Source of the DNA: an uncultured Selenomonadaceae bacterium
GTDB taxonomy: Bacteria > Bacillota_C > Negativicutes > Selenomonadales > Selenomonadaceae
Direction of reading: 5' to 3'
Assembly (NCBI GenBank): GCA_946402475.1
Contig: CAMIWP010000007.1
Coordinates: 1 to 15,273 of the forward strand
Length of the DNA: 15,273 nucleotides
Position numbers and translations under genes: made by a program. This document shows positions 1-7,722 of this stretch, piece after piece (the stretch's first letter is position 1; the number at the start of each line of letters is the position of its first letter). The notes beneath the pieces were generated by a model that was not told the DNA's origin, searched no databases, and saw only the letters and a program-made list of their open reading frames with translations.

Positions 1-20
1 CGACCTACCTGGCAAGTTAC

Positions 21-54
21 AAAAGCCCGTCAGCTCAATACTGGCGGGCTTTTT
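21..54 (+). terminator. Rho-independent terminator of an upstream unit
   Basis: A 10-bp stem (AGCCCGTCAG at 24-33 with CTGGCGGGCT at 41-50, one G-T wobble) closes a 7-base loop. It is preceded by AAAA and followed by TTTT, so the stem can be extended and the element could work in both directions. It presumably ends a gene or RNA lying left of the window; bases 1-20 are too short to identify what that is. Confidence 0.8.
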
Positions 55-134
55 CCTGTGGCATGTCTGCAAAATGCCTTGGAATCGTTAAGTTTTGTTA
101 AAATGCGATAAAATGTGAAAATTAGCGCCAACCT

Positions 135-163
135 TTGAAAATAAAGCCTTGAAATGATATGCT
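135..163 (+). promoter_or_regulatory. Probable sigma-70 promoter of purL
   Basis: TTGAAA (135-140) and TATGCT (158-163) are separated by 17 bases, inside an AT-rich 5' region that contrasts with the GC-rich genes. Transcription would start near 170, leaving a leader of about 37 bases before the purL ATG. The match to consensus is moderate (five of six and four of six), so this is a likely but not certain assignment. A 5-bp inverted repeat (159-170) overlaps the -10 box. I saw no guanine or other purine riboswitch in the leader. Confidence 0.45.
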
Positions 164-206
164 AAAGCATGTTAAAATTTCTTAAAAACCTTTGGAGGAA
201 AAATCC

Positions 207-3200
207 ATGACGGTAAGAAGACTCTTCGTGGAAAAGCGGCAGGGATTTTACGACATTCCCGCCCAGCAACTTTGTGACGATCTCACGGAAACTTTTCGTC
301 TGACGGAACTCAAAGCTGTGCGTCTGATCAATCGCTACGACATTGAGGGACTGACGGATGAGGAATACGCAAAGGTGAAGACCGTGGTGTTCTCGGAACC
401 TCCGGTGGACATGGTTTACGAAGAGGAGTTGCCCGAGTTCCCCAAATCTCGGAGATTTGCCATGGAATACCTGCCCGGGCAATACGATCAGCGGGCGGAT
501 TCCGCAGCACAGTGCGTTCAGCTGGTCACGCAGAAGGAGCGCCCCAGGATCGCCACGGCCCGTGTTGTCGTCCTTGTTGGCGATGTGGGGGATGAGGTCT
601 TTCGGAAGATCAAGGAATACTGCATCAATTCCGTGGAGAGCCGTGAAGCATCCATGTGGAAGCCGGAGTCCCTGGAGATGAAGACGGAGGATCCTTCCGA
701 CGTGGAGATCCTCTCGGAGTTCAACGGATGGGACGAGGAAACCTTGGGGAGATTCATGGAGGAGCGGGGCTTCGCCATGAATTTCGATGACTTGAAGTTC
801 TGCCAGAAGTACTTCAGGGATACGGAGAAGCGCCCGCCGACCATCACGGAGCTTCGCGTCATCGATACCTATTGGTCGGATCACTGTCGTCATACGACCT
901 TTACCACCGCCATCGACATGGTGGAGATGGAAGAGGGGTTTTATCATCCCTCCGTTAAGGCCGCTTATGACAAGTACATCGAGGATCGAAGGGAGATCTA
1001 CGGCGGAGAGCTTCGGGATGTGACACTCATGGATCTCGCCGTCATCGGCATGAAGACGCTCAAGAAGCAGGGGCTTCTTGAGGATCTGGACAAGTCCGAG
1101 GAGATCAACGCCTGCAGCATTGTAGTCAAGGCGAATGTGGGGGGAGAAGAGCAGGACTGGCTGGTCATGTTCAAGAACGAGACCCATAACCATCCCACAG
1201 AGATCGAGCCATTTGGTGGCGCGGCTACGTGCTTGGGCGGTGCCATTCGGGATCCCCTTTCCGGGCGCTCCTATGTCTATCAGGCGATGCGGGTGACGGG
1301 AGCGGCGGATCCCAGGCGGCCCATCGGGGATACTCTCCCGGGGAAGCTGCCCCAGAAGAAGATCACTCAGGGAGCTGCGGCGGGATACAGTTCCTATGGA
1401 AACCAGATCGGCCTCGCCACGGGACAGGTGCGGGAGATCTACCACGAGGGGTACATGGCGAAGCGCATGGAAATCGGCGCGGTCATCGCGGCGGCGCCCA
1501 AGGAGAATGTGGTGAGGATGCGCCCTGCCCCCGGGGATGTCGTGGTCCTTCTGGGAGGACGCACGGGACGCGACGGCTGCGGCGGCGCGACGGGTTCTTC
1601 CAAGGAGCACACAGAGGATTCCCTGCGGGACTGCGGCGCGGAGGTTCAGAAGGGGAATCCTCCCACGGAGCGGAAGATCCAAAGGTTGTTCCGCAATCCG
1701 GCGGTCAGCCGTATGATCAAACGGTGCAATGATTTCGGTGCTGGCGGCGTATCCGTTGCCATCGGAGAACTGGCAGAAGGACTTCTCATCGACTTGGATG
1801 CTGTCCGAAAAAAATACGAGGGTCTGGATGGCACGGAACTGGCCATTTCCGAATCCCAGGAGCGCATGGCGGTGGTCTTGGATCCCAAGTCGCTGAAAGC
1901 CTTTTCCCGGTACGCAGAGGAGGAGAATCTGGAGGCTGCCCAGGTGGCCCTTGTGACAGAGGATCCCTGTCTCGTCATGAAATGGCGGGGCAAGGAGATC
2001 GTGCACATCCGGCGGTCCTTTCTGGATACGAACGGGGTCCGGCAACACGTCACGGCGAAGATCACCATGCCGGATATGGAGCGGAGATATTTTCACGAGC
2101 TGCCGGAGGCCGTGGCGAGATGCGGCCAGGATCTGGAGAAGGCGTGGCTGGCAAACCTCAGGGATCTCAATGTGTGCAGCCAGAAGGGCCTGGCCGAGCG
2201 CTTTGATTCCACCATCGGGGGCGGCACGGTGCTCATGCCCTTTGGAGGAAAGCGGCAGATGACCCCTGCGGAGGGCATGGTGGCAAAATTGCCGGTGCCG
2301 GATGCGGAGACGAATACGGCGACGGCCATGACCTTTGGGCTGAATCCTCATCTTTCGGAGTGGAGCCCTTTTCACGGCGCCCTCTACGCGGTGGTGGAGT
2401 CTGTGGCAAAGATCGTTGCTCTGGGTGGGGATGCGGAGAAGATACGGCTGACCTTTCAGGAGTATTTCGAGAGCCTCGGAAGGGATCCGGAACGGTGGGG
2501 CAAACCTTTCGCGGCACTGCTCGGCGCTCTTTGGGCGCAGCATGAACTGGGAATCCCGGCCATTGGCGGCAAGGACTCCATGTCCGGCACCTTCATGGAC
2601 ATGCACGTGCCGCCGACACTGGCATCTTTTGCGGTGAATGTCCTTCGGACGGAGCACGTGATATCCCAGGAGTTCAAGTACGTCGGAAACAAGGTCTATG
2701 CCGTGTTCTGTCCCAAGGACGATCAGGATCTGCCCCGGTTCCGGAGCCTCAGGAACAATTTTGCCAAGATCGGGGCCTTGTCGAGGACCCGGCGGATTTT
2801 CTCCGCCATGAGCGTCGGCACAGGCGGGATCGCTGCGGCGATCACGAAGATGTGCCTGGGCAACGGCATCGGTTTTCGCTTTTCCAAGGCCATGCAGAAG
2901 GAGGATCTCTTCCGGGCCGACTACGGAACGATTCTCTTGGAGATTTCCGACAAGATGGATGTGACGGAGTCCCTGGAAGGGACGAGCTACTGCGAGCTCG
3001 GAAGCACCATAGAGGTGCCCAGCATCGTCTGCGGCAAGGCGGCGATTCCCCTGGCGGACGCCGAGGAAGCCTATGTGAAGCCCTTGGAGAGCATTTTCCC
3101 CACGAAACTCAGGAGGGGTTCCAAGGAAAAGGCGACCCTCGTTGCCTACAACCGAGGAATGCGGATCGTGCCGCAGGCGCAGGTGGCGAAGCCCAGGGTG

Positions 3201-3986
3201 TTCATTCCCGTGTTTCCGGGGACGAATTGCGAGTACGACTCTGCCCGGGCATGGCAGAGGGCAGGAGCGGAAACGGAGACCATGGTGATCCGCAACTTGA
3301 CGCCCGGAGCCGTGGAAGAGTCGGTGGAAGCCATTGTGCAGGGGATACGGAGAGCGAAGATCCTCATGCTGCCGGGGGGGTTCAGCGGCGGGGATGAGCC
3401 GGACGGTTCCGGCAAGTTCATGGCGGCCATGTTCCGCAATCCCCGCATTGCGGCGGAGGTCATGCGGTTGCTGGATTCCCGGGACGGACTGATCCTCGGG
3501 ATATGCAACGGGTTTCAGGCCCTTATCAAGCTGGGACTTGTGCCCTATGGCGAGATCCGGCCTCTTTCGGATCATTCGCCGACCCTCACGCACAACAGCA
3601 TGGGACGCCATGTGTCCTGCATGGTGCGAACCAAGGTGGTTTCCAATCTCTCGCCTTGGTTTCACAACGCAACCGTCGGAGAAATCCATACCGTACCGGT
3701 ATCCCACGGGGAGGGTCGCTTCGTCGCGGATCATGAGGTGGTGGCGAAGCTCCGCATCAGGGGGCAGATTGCCACCCAGTACGTGGATAGCCGGGGAAAT
3801 CCCTCCATGGCCTATCCCTTCAACCCCAACGGATCCGTCAATGCCATTGAGGGCATCACGAGCCCGAACGGGCGTGTTCTCGGCAAGATGGGACACTCCG
3901 AGAGGGTTGGCAGGGATGTGGCAAAGAATGTTCCCGGAAACATGGATCAGCGGATTTTCGAAGCTGGCGTGCTTTACTATAAATGA
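207..3986 (+). CDS. purL: Phosphoribosylformylglycinamidine synthase, single-chain form (1259 aa)
   Basis: This enzyme converts FGAR plus glutamine and ATP to FGAM, the fourth step of purine synthesis, in the cytoplasm. The protein has the full fused layout: an N-terminal PurS-like part, a linker, two PurM-like ATP-binding halves and a C-terminal glutamine amidotransferase. Visible motifs are DHCRHTTF (225-232), FKNETHNHPTEIEPFGGAAT from about residue 322, an FGAGGVSVAIGELAEG stretch near 510 and GGKDSMSG near 787. In the amidotransferase, PVFPGTNCEYDSAR lies near 1000, the nucleophile is Cys1100 in GICNGFQ, and the catalytic His-x-Glu sits in VSHGEGRF near 1167. The length matches single-chain PurL of Clostridium and Streptococcus (the 'clade II' type), not the separate PurS/PurQ/PurL set of Bacillus. 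The ATG at 207 is preferred over the in-frame TTG at 192 because GGAGGA (194-199) lies at correct spacing. No other purine gene is present here. Confidence 0.97.
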   Translation: MTVRRLFVEKRQGFYDIPAQQLCDDLTETFRLTELKAVRLINRYDIEGLTDEEYAKVKTVVFSEPPVDMVYEEELPEFPKSRRFAMEYLPGQYDQRADSAAQCVQLVTQKERPRIATARVVVLVGDVGDEVFRKIKEYCINSVESREASMWKPESLEMKTEDPSDVEILSEFNGWDEETLGRFMEERGFAMNFDDLKFCQKYFRDTEKRPPTITELRVIDTYWSDHCRHTTFTTAIDMVEMEEGFYHPSVKAAYDKYIEDRREIYGGELRDVTLMDLAVIGMKTLKKQGLLEDLDKSEEINACSIVVKANVGGEEQDWLVMFKNETHNHPTEIEPFGGAATCLGGAIRDPLSGRSYVYQAMRVTGAADPRRPIGDTLPGKLPQKKITQGAAAGYSSYGNQIGLATGQVREIYHEGYMAKRMEIGAVIAAAPKENVVRMRPAPGDVVVLLGGRTGRDGCGGATGSSKEHTEDSLRDCGAEVQKGNPPTERKIQRLFRNPAVSRMIKRCNDFGAGGVSVAIGELAEGLLIDLDAVRKKYEGLDGTELAISESQERMAVVLDPKSLKAFSRYAEEENLEAAQVALVTEDPCLVMKWRGKEIVHIRRSFLDTNGVRQHVTAKITMPDMERRYFHELPEAVARCGQDLEKAWLANLRDLNVCSQKGLAERFDSTIGGGTVLMPFGGKRQMTPAEGMVAKLPVPDAETNTATAMTFGLNPHLSEWSPFHGALYAVVESVAKIVALGGDAEKIRLTFQEYFESLGRDPERWGKPFAALLGALWAQHELGIPAIGGKDSMSGTFMDMHVPPTLASFAVNVLRTEHVISQEFKYVGNKVYAVFCPKDDQDLPRFRSLRNNFAKIGALSRTRRIFSAMSVGTGGIAAAITKMCLGNGIGFRFSKAMQKEDLFRADYGTILLEISDKMDVTESLEGTSYCELGSTIEVPSIVCGKAAIPLADAEEAYVKPLESIFPTKLRRGSKEKATLVAYNRGMRIVPQAQVAKPRVFIPVFPGTNCEYDSARAWQRAGAETETMVIRNLTPGAVEESVEAIVQGIRRAKILMLPGGFSGGDEPDGSGKFMAAMFRNPRIAAEVMRLLDSRDGLILGICNGFQALIKLGLVPYGEIRPLSDHSPTLTHNSMGRHVSCMVRTKVVSNLSPWFHNATVGEIHTVPVSHGEGRFVADHEVVAKLRIRGQIATQYVDSRGNPSMAYPFNPNGSVNAIEGITSPNGRVLGKMGHSERVGRDVAKNVPGNMDQRIFEAGVLYYK

Positions 3987-4007
3987 CAGGAACAGGGGGA
4001 ATTGTCG

Positions 4008-4403
4008 ATGGTTGGCATCGTGATCGTATCCCACAGCCAAAAACTGGCGGAAGGTGTTGTGGAGCTGGCGAGAGCCATGGCGAAAGATGTGAGGATCGCT
4101 GCGGCCGGCGGCTTGGAGGACGGGACTCTGGGAACGAGTTTTCAGCGCATTTACGATGCGATTGATGAGGTGTACTCCGAGGACGGCGTCGCTGTTCTCA
4201 TGGATATGGGGAGCGCCGTTATGACAACGGAAATGGTTCTGGATGATATGGAGGGCCGCAAGATCCGGATGGTGGACTGCCCCTTGGTGGAGGGCGCCGT
4301 GTTGGCAGCGGTGGAGGCGGTGACGGGCTCATCCTTGGAGACCTTGGCGGACAGGTCAAAAGACTCTTATATGACGAGAAAAATTTTGGAAGATGAGGAA
4401 TGA
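4008..4403 (+). CDS. dhaM: DhaM-type EIIA phosphocarrier of PTS-dependent dihydroxyacetone kinase (131 aa)
   Basis: DhaM takes phosphate from HPr on a histidine and passes it to ADP bound in DhaL, so that DhaK-bound dihydroxyacetone can be phosphorylated. The protein is one EIIA-Man-like domain. It starts MVGIVIVSHSQ, with the phospho-acceptor His9 in the SHS motif, and contains the typical GTS, VLMDMGSA and CPLVEGAV segments. It lacks the HPr and EI domains fused to E. coli DhaM, as is usual in Gram-positives. The ATG at 4008 is preferred over the TTG at 4002 because AGGGGG (3994-3999) is well placed for it. The gene lies 21 bases after purL and overlaps the next gene by 4 bases. DhaK and DhaL are absent from the window, so partner and substrate are uncertain; it might serve a distant dhaKL or have another regulatory role. 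Confidence 0.88.
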   Translation: MVGIVIVSHSQKLAEGVVELARAMAKDVRIAAAGGLEDGTLGTSFQRIYDAIDEVYSEDGVAVLMDMGSAVMTTEMVLDDMEGRKIRMVDCPLVEGAVLAAVEAVTGSSLETLADRSKDSYMTRKILEDEE

Positions 4404-5311
4404 GAAATATAGATTTCAGGGATTTAACAAAGGACGATAAGCCGGTGGTGGATAAGTTCTACCGAAGCGGCTATTACGAGAACTCTCATTTTAATTTCAC
4501 AAATCTCTACATGTGGCGGAAGCCCTTCCAGATCAGGACGGCAGTGGAGGATGATGTGCTCTTCCTGACCTGTTTGGGGGAAGACGGCGCACTCACGGCT
4601 CTTCAGCCCATTGGGCCGATGGAACGGATGGACGATGCCGTGGCGAGGCTGATGGAACATTTCGGAGAAGAGGGGCGCACCCTTCGATTTTCCGGCGTTG
4701 AGCGCTCCTTTGCCGAGGTTCTGGAGAACTACGGGAGGGCGGACTTCGATATTTGGCCGGATCGGGACAATTTTGACTACGTGTACAGCAGCGAGAGCCT
4801 GATGAAGCTGGCCGGGAGAAAATACCATTCCAAGAAGAACCATCTGAACGCCTTCCGCAAGATGTACCCTCAGGCGGAGTACCTGCCCATCACGGAGGAG
4901 ATCATCACCCTTTGCAAGCTGGAGCTCAACAGCTGGTACAAGCTGCGCTCTCAGGAGGAGCCGGACGATCCCTTCATCGGTCACGAGAGGGCGGCCATCA
5001 TTGAGGTCCTGAACAATTTTCAAGATTTCGGCCTCAAGGGAGGCGCCATCCGATTGGACAACCGCATTGTGGCCTTTACCTTCGGGGAGCAGCTCAACGC
5101 GGATACGGCGGTCATCCATGTGGAAAAGGCCGATCCGGAGGTACGGGGAGCCTATCCCGCCATCAACCAGGGATTCGTGGAGCACGAGTGGAGCGGCATG
5201 ACCTATATCAACCGTGAGGAGGATATGGGTCTGGAGGGGCTTCGAAAGGCGAAGGAGTCTTACAAGCCGGTGAAGATGATCGAGAAGTTCCGCGCGAAGA
5301 TTCGACAGTAA
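4400..5311 (+). CDS. DUF2156 family protein, GNAT-fold-like (phosphatidylglycerol lysyltransferase-type domain) (303 aa)
   Basis: I recognise this as a soluble DUF2156 protein of the type common in clostridia. The domain is related to the catalytic part of MprF-like aminoacyl transferases and FemX-type GNAT proteins, but the function of these short versions is not established and I do not assign a reaction. Family hallmarks are GRKYHSKKNHLNAF (139-152), a GGAIRLDNRIVAFTFGEQLN segment (214-233), HVEKADPEVRGAYPAINQ (240-257) and YINREEDMGLEGLRKAKESY (269-288). No signal peptide or membrane segment is visible, so it lacks the membrane flippase domain of true MprF. The ATG overlaps the dhaM stop in an ATGA, suggesting translational coupling. 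The ribosome binding site is weak (GGAAG at 4388-4392), which fits coupling. Confidence 0.85.
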   Translation: MRNIDFRDLTKDDKPVVDKFYRSGYYENSHFNFTNLYMWRKPFQIRTAVEDDVLFLTCLGEDGALTALQPIGPMERMDDAVARLMEHFGEEGRTLRFSGVERSFAEVLENYGRADFDIWPDRDNFDYVYSSESLMKLAGRKYHSKKNHLNAFRKMYPQAEYLPITEEIITLCKLELNSWYKLRSQEEPDDPFIGHERAAIIEVLNNFQDFGLKGGAIRLDNRIVAFTFGEQLNADTAVIHVEKADPEVRGAYPAINQGFVEHEWSGMTYINREEDMGLEGLRKAKESYKPVKMIEKFRAKIRQ

Positions 5312-5327
5312 GAATTGGGGGTTCTTT

Positions 5328-6308
5328 TTGCAAAAGGCATTGGAGAAAGAAGTCGTTTTTGCCGATCACAAGGAGGCCTATGCCCTTTTGGGCGAGGGGG
5401 ACGAGTTTCTGCGGGCGCTGTCGGAGGGGTTTTCCTGCCAGATCGTCAGCAGGGGGGATCGGGTGGAATTTCTCGGCGAGGCCGCGGGTGTCCGTCAGGC
5501 GTCGAAGGTGCTGGAGGAATTGCAGTTCCTCTACCGGCAGGGGACGAGTATCACCATGCACGAGGTTCGTTACAGCATCGGCCTGGTGAAGGGCGGCAAG
5601 GGAGAGGCTCTTCATTCCCTGTTCAGCGACACGGTCCTGGTGACATCCAGAGGACGCCACGTGCGGCCCAAAACCATGGGGCAGCGCATCTATCTGGAGG
5701 CCATCCGTCGGAACTTCATCACCTTCGGCATCGGCCCGGCAGGTACGGGAAAGACCTATCTTGCTGTGGTGATGGCAGTGGCGGCTCTTCGCAACAAGGA
5801 CGTGGACAGGATCATCCTCACCCGCCCCGCCGTGGAGGCGGGGGAACGGCTGGGGTTCCTGCCGGGGGACCTTCAGGACAAGGTGGATCCCTATCTGCGT
5901 CCTCTTTATGATGCCCTGCAGGATATTCTGGGATTGGATCTGTACCAGAAGTTCATGTCCAGGGGCGTCATAGAGATTGCTCCCTTGGCCTACATGAGGG
6001 GGCGGACTCTGGAGGATGCCTTCGTCATACTGGATGAGGCACAGAATACCACGGAAAAACAGATGAAAATGTTTCTCACTCGCCTGGGCTTCGGCTCTCG
6101 CATGGTCATTACCGGCGACCTGAGCCAGGTGGATCTGCCCCGGGGGGTGACCTCGGGGCTGCGCCAAGCCAGCGGGATATTGGAGGGCGTGGAAGGCGTC
6201 GGCATCGTTCGGATGCAGCCCGTGGATGTCATACGGCACGAGGTCGTCACACGCATCGTGGAAGCCTATGAGAGATATGAGAGCCAGGCGAGGGAAGGGG
6301 AGCGGTGA
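5328..6308 (+). CDS. phoH: PhoH-family ATPase (326 aa)
   Basis: PhoH-like proteins are cytoplasmic P-loop ATPases related to the helicase domain of superfamily 1. They are commonly encoded next to ybeY and are thought to act in RNA metabolism, though the exact activity is unsettled. The N-terminal third (about 1-110) is the small RNA-binding-like domain seen in the family, and the C-terminal part is the ATPase. Walker A is GPAGTGKT (136-143) and Walker B is VILDEA (233-238), followed by QNTTEKQMKMFLTR and the GDLSQVDLP segment (263-271). The start is a TTG, placed 6 bases after GGGGG (5317-5321); an alternative TTG lies at 5340. Length is normal. It sits 16 bases after DUF2156 and 6 bases before ybeY, so it is surely co-transcribed with both. 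Confidence 0.93.
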   Translation: MQKALEKEVVFADHKEAYALLGEGDEFLRALSEGFSCQIVSRGDRVEFLGEAAGVRQASKVLEELQFLYRQGTSITMHEVRYSIGLVKGGKGEALHSLFSDTVLVTSRGRHVRPKTMGQRIYLEAIRRNFITFGIGPAGTGKTYLAVVMAVAALRNKDVDRIILTRPAVEAGERLGFLPGDLQDKVDPYLRPLYDALQDILGLDLYQKFMSRGVIEIAPLAYMRGRTLEDAFVILDEAQNTTEKQMKMFLTRLGFGSRMVITGDLSQVDLPRGVTSGLRQASGILEGVEGVGIVRMQPVDVIRHEVVTRIVEAYERYESQAREGER

Positions 6309-6314
6309 ATTCCT

Positions 6315-6779
6315 ATGGAAATCCTGATGGATATCCGTCCCGAGGGACTGGTTTTTCCCGGGGACGTCCCGGATGATGTGCGGAGAGCCATTGAAAAGGT
6401 GGGGGAACTCTATGGCGCGGAAAACAGCGAAGTCAGCGTGACCCTCACGGACAATGCCTGCATACAAAGCCTCAACAGGGAGTATCGGGGCATGGATCGG
6501 CCCACGGATGTTCTTTCCTTCGCCCTGCGCGAAAGCGATGAGCCGAAGATTTCGGGGGGGCTTGAGGCGGACGTGTTGGGGGACATCATCATCTCCGTGG
6601 AACGGGCGGAGGAACAGGCCGCCGAGTACGGTCACAGCCTTCGGAGGGAGATGACGTTTCTCGCGGTGCATGGAATGCTGCATCTTCTGGGCTACGATCA
6701 CATGGAGGAAGAGGAGCGGGAAGAGATGGAGCGGGAACAGCGCTTCGTCATGGAGCAGCTGGGAATATCCAGGGAGTAA
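6315..6779 (+). CDS. ybeY: Endoribonuclease YbeY, rRNA maturation factor (154 aa)
   Basis: YbeY is a zinc-dependent single-strand endoribonuclease needed for 16S rRNA 3'-end processing and ribosome quality control. The family signature [11 protein letters not shown] is intact at 119-129, giving the three zinc ligands His119, His123 and His129. The upstream [10 protein letters not shown] segment (62-71) is also typical. A Glu-rich helix after the metal site (131-141) is within family variation. The start at 6315 is the first ATG after a GGGGAG (6297-6302) that lies rather far away (12 bases); ATG 6327 is an alternative that would drop four residues. The gene directly adjoins era, with no intervening dgkA or cdd as in Bacillus. 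Confidence 0.95.
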   Translation: MEILMDIRPEGLVFPGDVPDDVRRAIEKVGELYGAENSEVSVTLTDNACIQSLNREYRGMDRPTDVLSFALRESDEPKISGGLEADVLGDIIISVERAEEQAAEYGHSLRREMTFLAVHGMLHLLGYDHMEEEEREEMEREQRFVMEQLGISRE

Positions 6780-6792
6780 CGGAGTGTCAGGA

Positions 6793-7701
6793 ATGAGCGC
6801 AGAGAAGAAAGAGCCCTATCGTTCCGGTTTCATTGCCGTCATCGGGCGGCCAAACGTGGGGAAATCCACCTTGATCAACAGCCTCATCGGGCAGAAGATC
6901 GCCATCATGTCGGATAAGCCGCAGACGACGCGCAACCGTATCCTCTGCGTGCTCACCCGCCCCGACGCCCAGATGATTTTCCTGGACACGCCGGGCATCC
7001 ACAAGCCGAAGCACAAGCTGGGCGAATACATGGTGAAGGCGGCGGAAGGAACCCTCAAGGAAGTGGACGCGGTTTTTTTTGTGGTGGATGCCACGGAAAA
7101 GATGGGACCGGGGGAGCGCTACATCCTGGAGCGCCTGCAAGCCACAAAAAAGCCCGTGGTGCTCGTGGTGAACAAACTGGATCTCATCGAGAAGGAACAG
7201 GTCCTGCCGATCATTTCCAACTACGCCAAGGCGTATTCCTTTGCGGGTGTCGTTCCCATCTCCGCGAAGGAGGAGACAAATCTCGACAGGCTTCTTGAGG
7301 AGACGGGAAAATACTTGCCGGAAGGGCCGAAGTATTATCCCGACGATATGGTGACGGATCAACCCGAGCGGCTTATCGTGGCGGAACTGGTGCGGGAGAA
7401 GGCCCTCATGCTCACACGGGAGGAAATTCCCCACGCCATTGCGGTGGACGTGGATGAGATGGCAACGCGTGCCAACGGGGACGTTTACATTCGCCTCACC
7501 ATCTACGTGGAGCGGGAATCCCAGAAGGGCATCGTCATTGGGGCGAAGGGGGCGCTTCTCAAGGAGATCGGGGCGCTGGCCAGAAAGGATATTGAGGCGC
7601 TGCTCGGTTCCAGGGCGTATCTGGATCTCTGGGTCAAGGTCAGGAAAGACTGGCGCGACCGGGAGGGCATCCTGCGCAATTTTGGATTCGGTAGCGAATA
7701 G
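6793..7701 (+). CDS. era: GTPase Era (302 aa)
   Basis: Era binds the 3' end of 16S rRNA and GTP and is required for maturation of the 30S subunit, acting at the ribosome and partly at the membrane. The GTPase domain carries G1 GRPNVGKST (18-26), the QTTRN switch I (44-48), G3 DTPG (65-68), G4 NKLD (127-130) and G5 SAK (157-159). The C-terminal KH domain has the RNA-binding loop VIGAKG (248-253). Length is standard for the family. The open frame extends upstream into ybeY, but ATG 6793 is chosen because GGAG (6781-6784) precedes it at 8 bases and MSAEKKEPYRSGFIAVIGRP is a typical Era start. The gene contains a run of eight T at 7073-7080. Confidence 0.97.
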   Translation: MSAEKKEPYRSGFIAVIGRPNVGKSTLINSLIGQKIAIMSDKPQTTRNRILCVLTRPDAQMIFLDTPGIHKPKHKLGEYMVKAAEGTLKEVDAVFFVVDATEKMGPGERYILERLQATKKPVVLVVNKLDLIEKEQVLPIISNYAKAYSFAGVVPISAKEETNLDRLLEETGKYLPEGPKYYPDDMVTDQPERLIVAELVREKALMLTREEIPHAIAVDVDEMATRANGDVYIRLTIYVERESQKGIVIGAKGALLKEIGALARKDIEALLGSRAYLDLWVKVRKDWRDREGILRNFGFGSE

Positions 7702-7722
7702 GAATAGGGAAGGACATTCCTG

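Noticed and set aside
1..20. 3' end of an upstream gene or RNA
   Set aside because: A gene probably ends here because a terminator follows, but 20 bases are too few to identify a frame or RNA type.
61..206. Purine riboswitch in the purL leader
   Set aside because: The leader from the proposed start is only about 37 bases, and I see no three-way junction with the conserved core; the region is plain AT-rich promoter DNA.
162..4040. A 1292-codon open frame on the minus strand across purL
   Set aside because: It is exactly in register with purL, so it results from purL lacking TTA, CTA and TCA codons. The translation is rich in His, Arg and Pro with no recognisable domain, and the + strand protein is a clear full-length enzyme.
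5208..6701. A 497-codon minus-strand frame over phoH and ybeY
   Set aside because: In register with both sense genes, no family resemblance, low-complexity His/Pro-rich character; a codon-bias shadow.
7073..7080. Run of eight T in era as a programmed slippage site
   Set aside because: The frame continues normally through all Era motifs, and no alternative frame product or stop arrangement suggests a programmed event.
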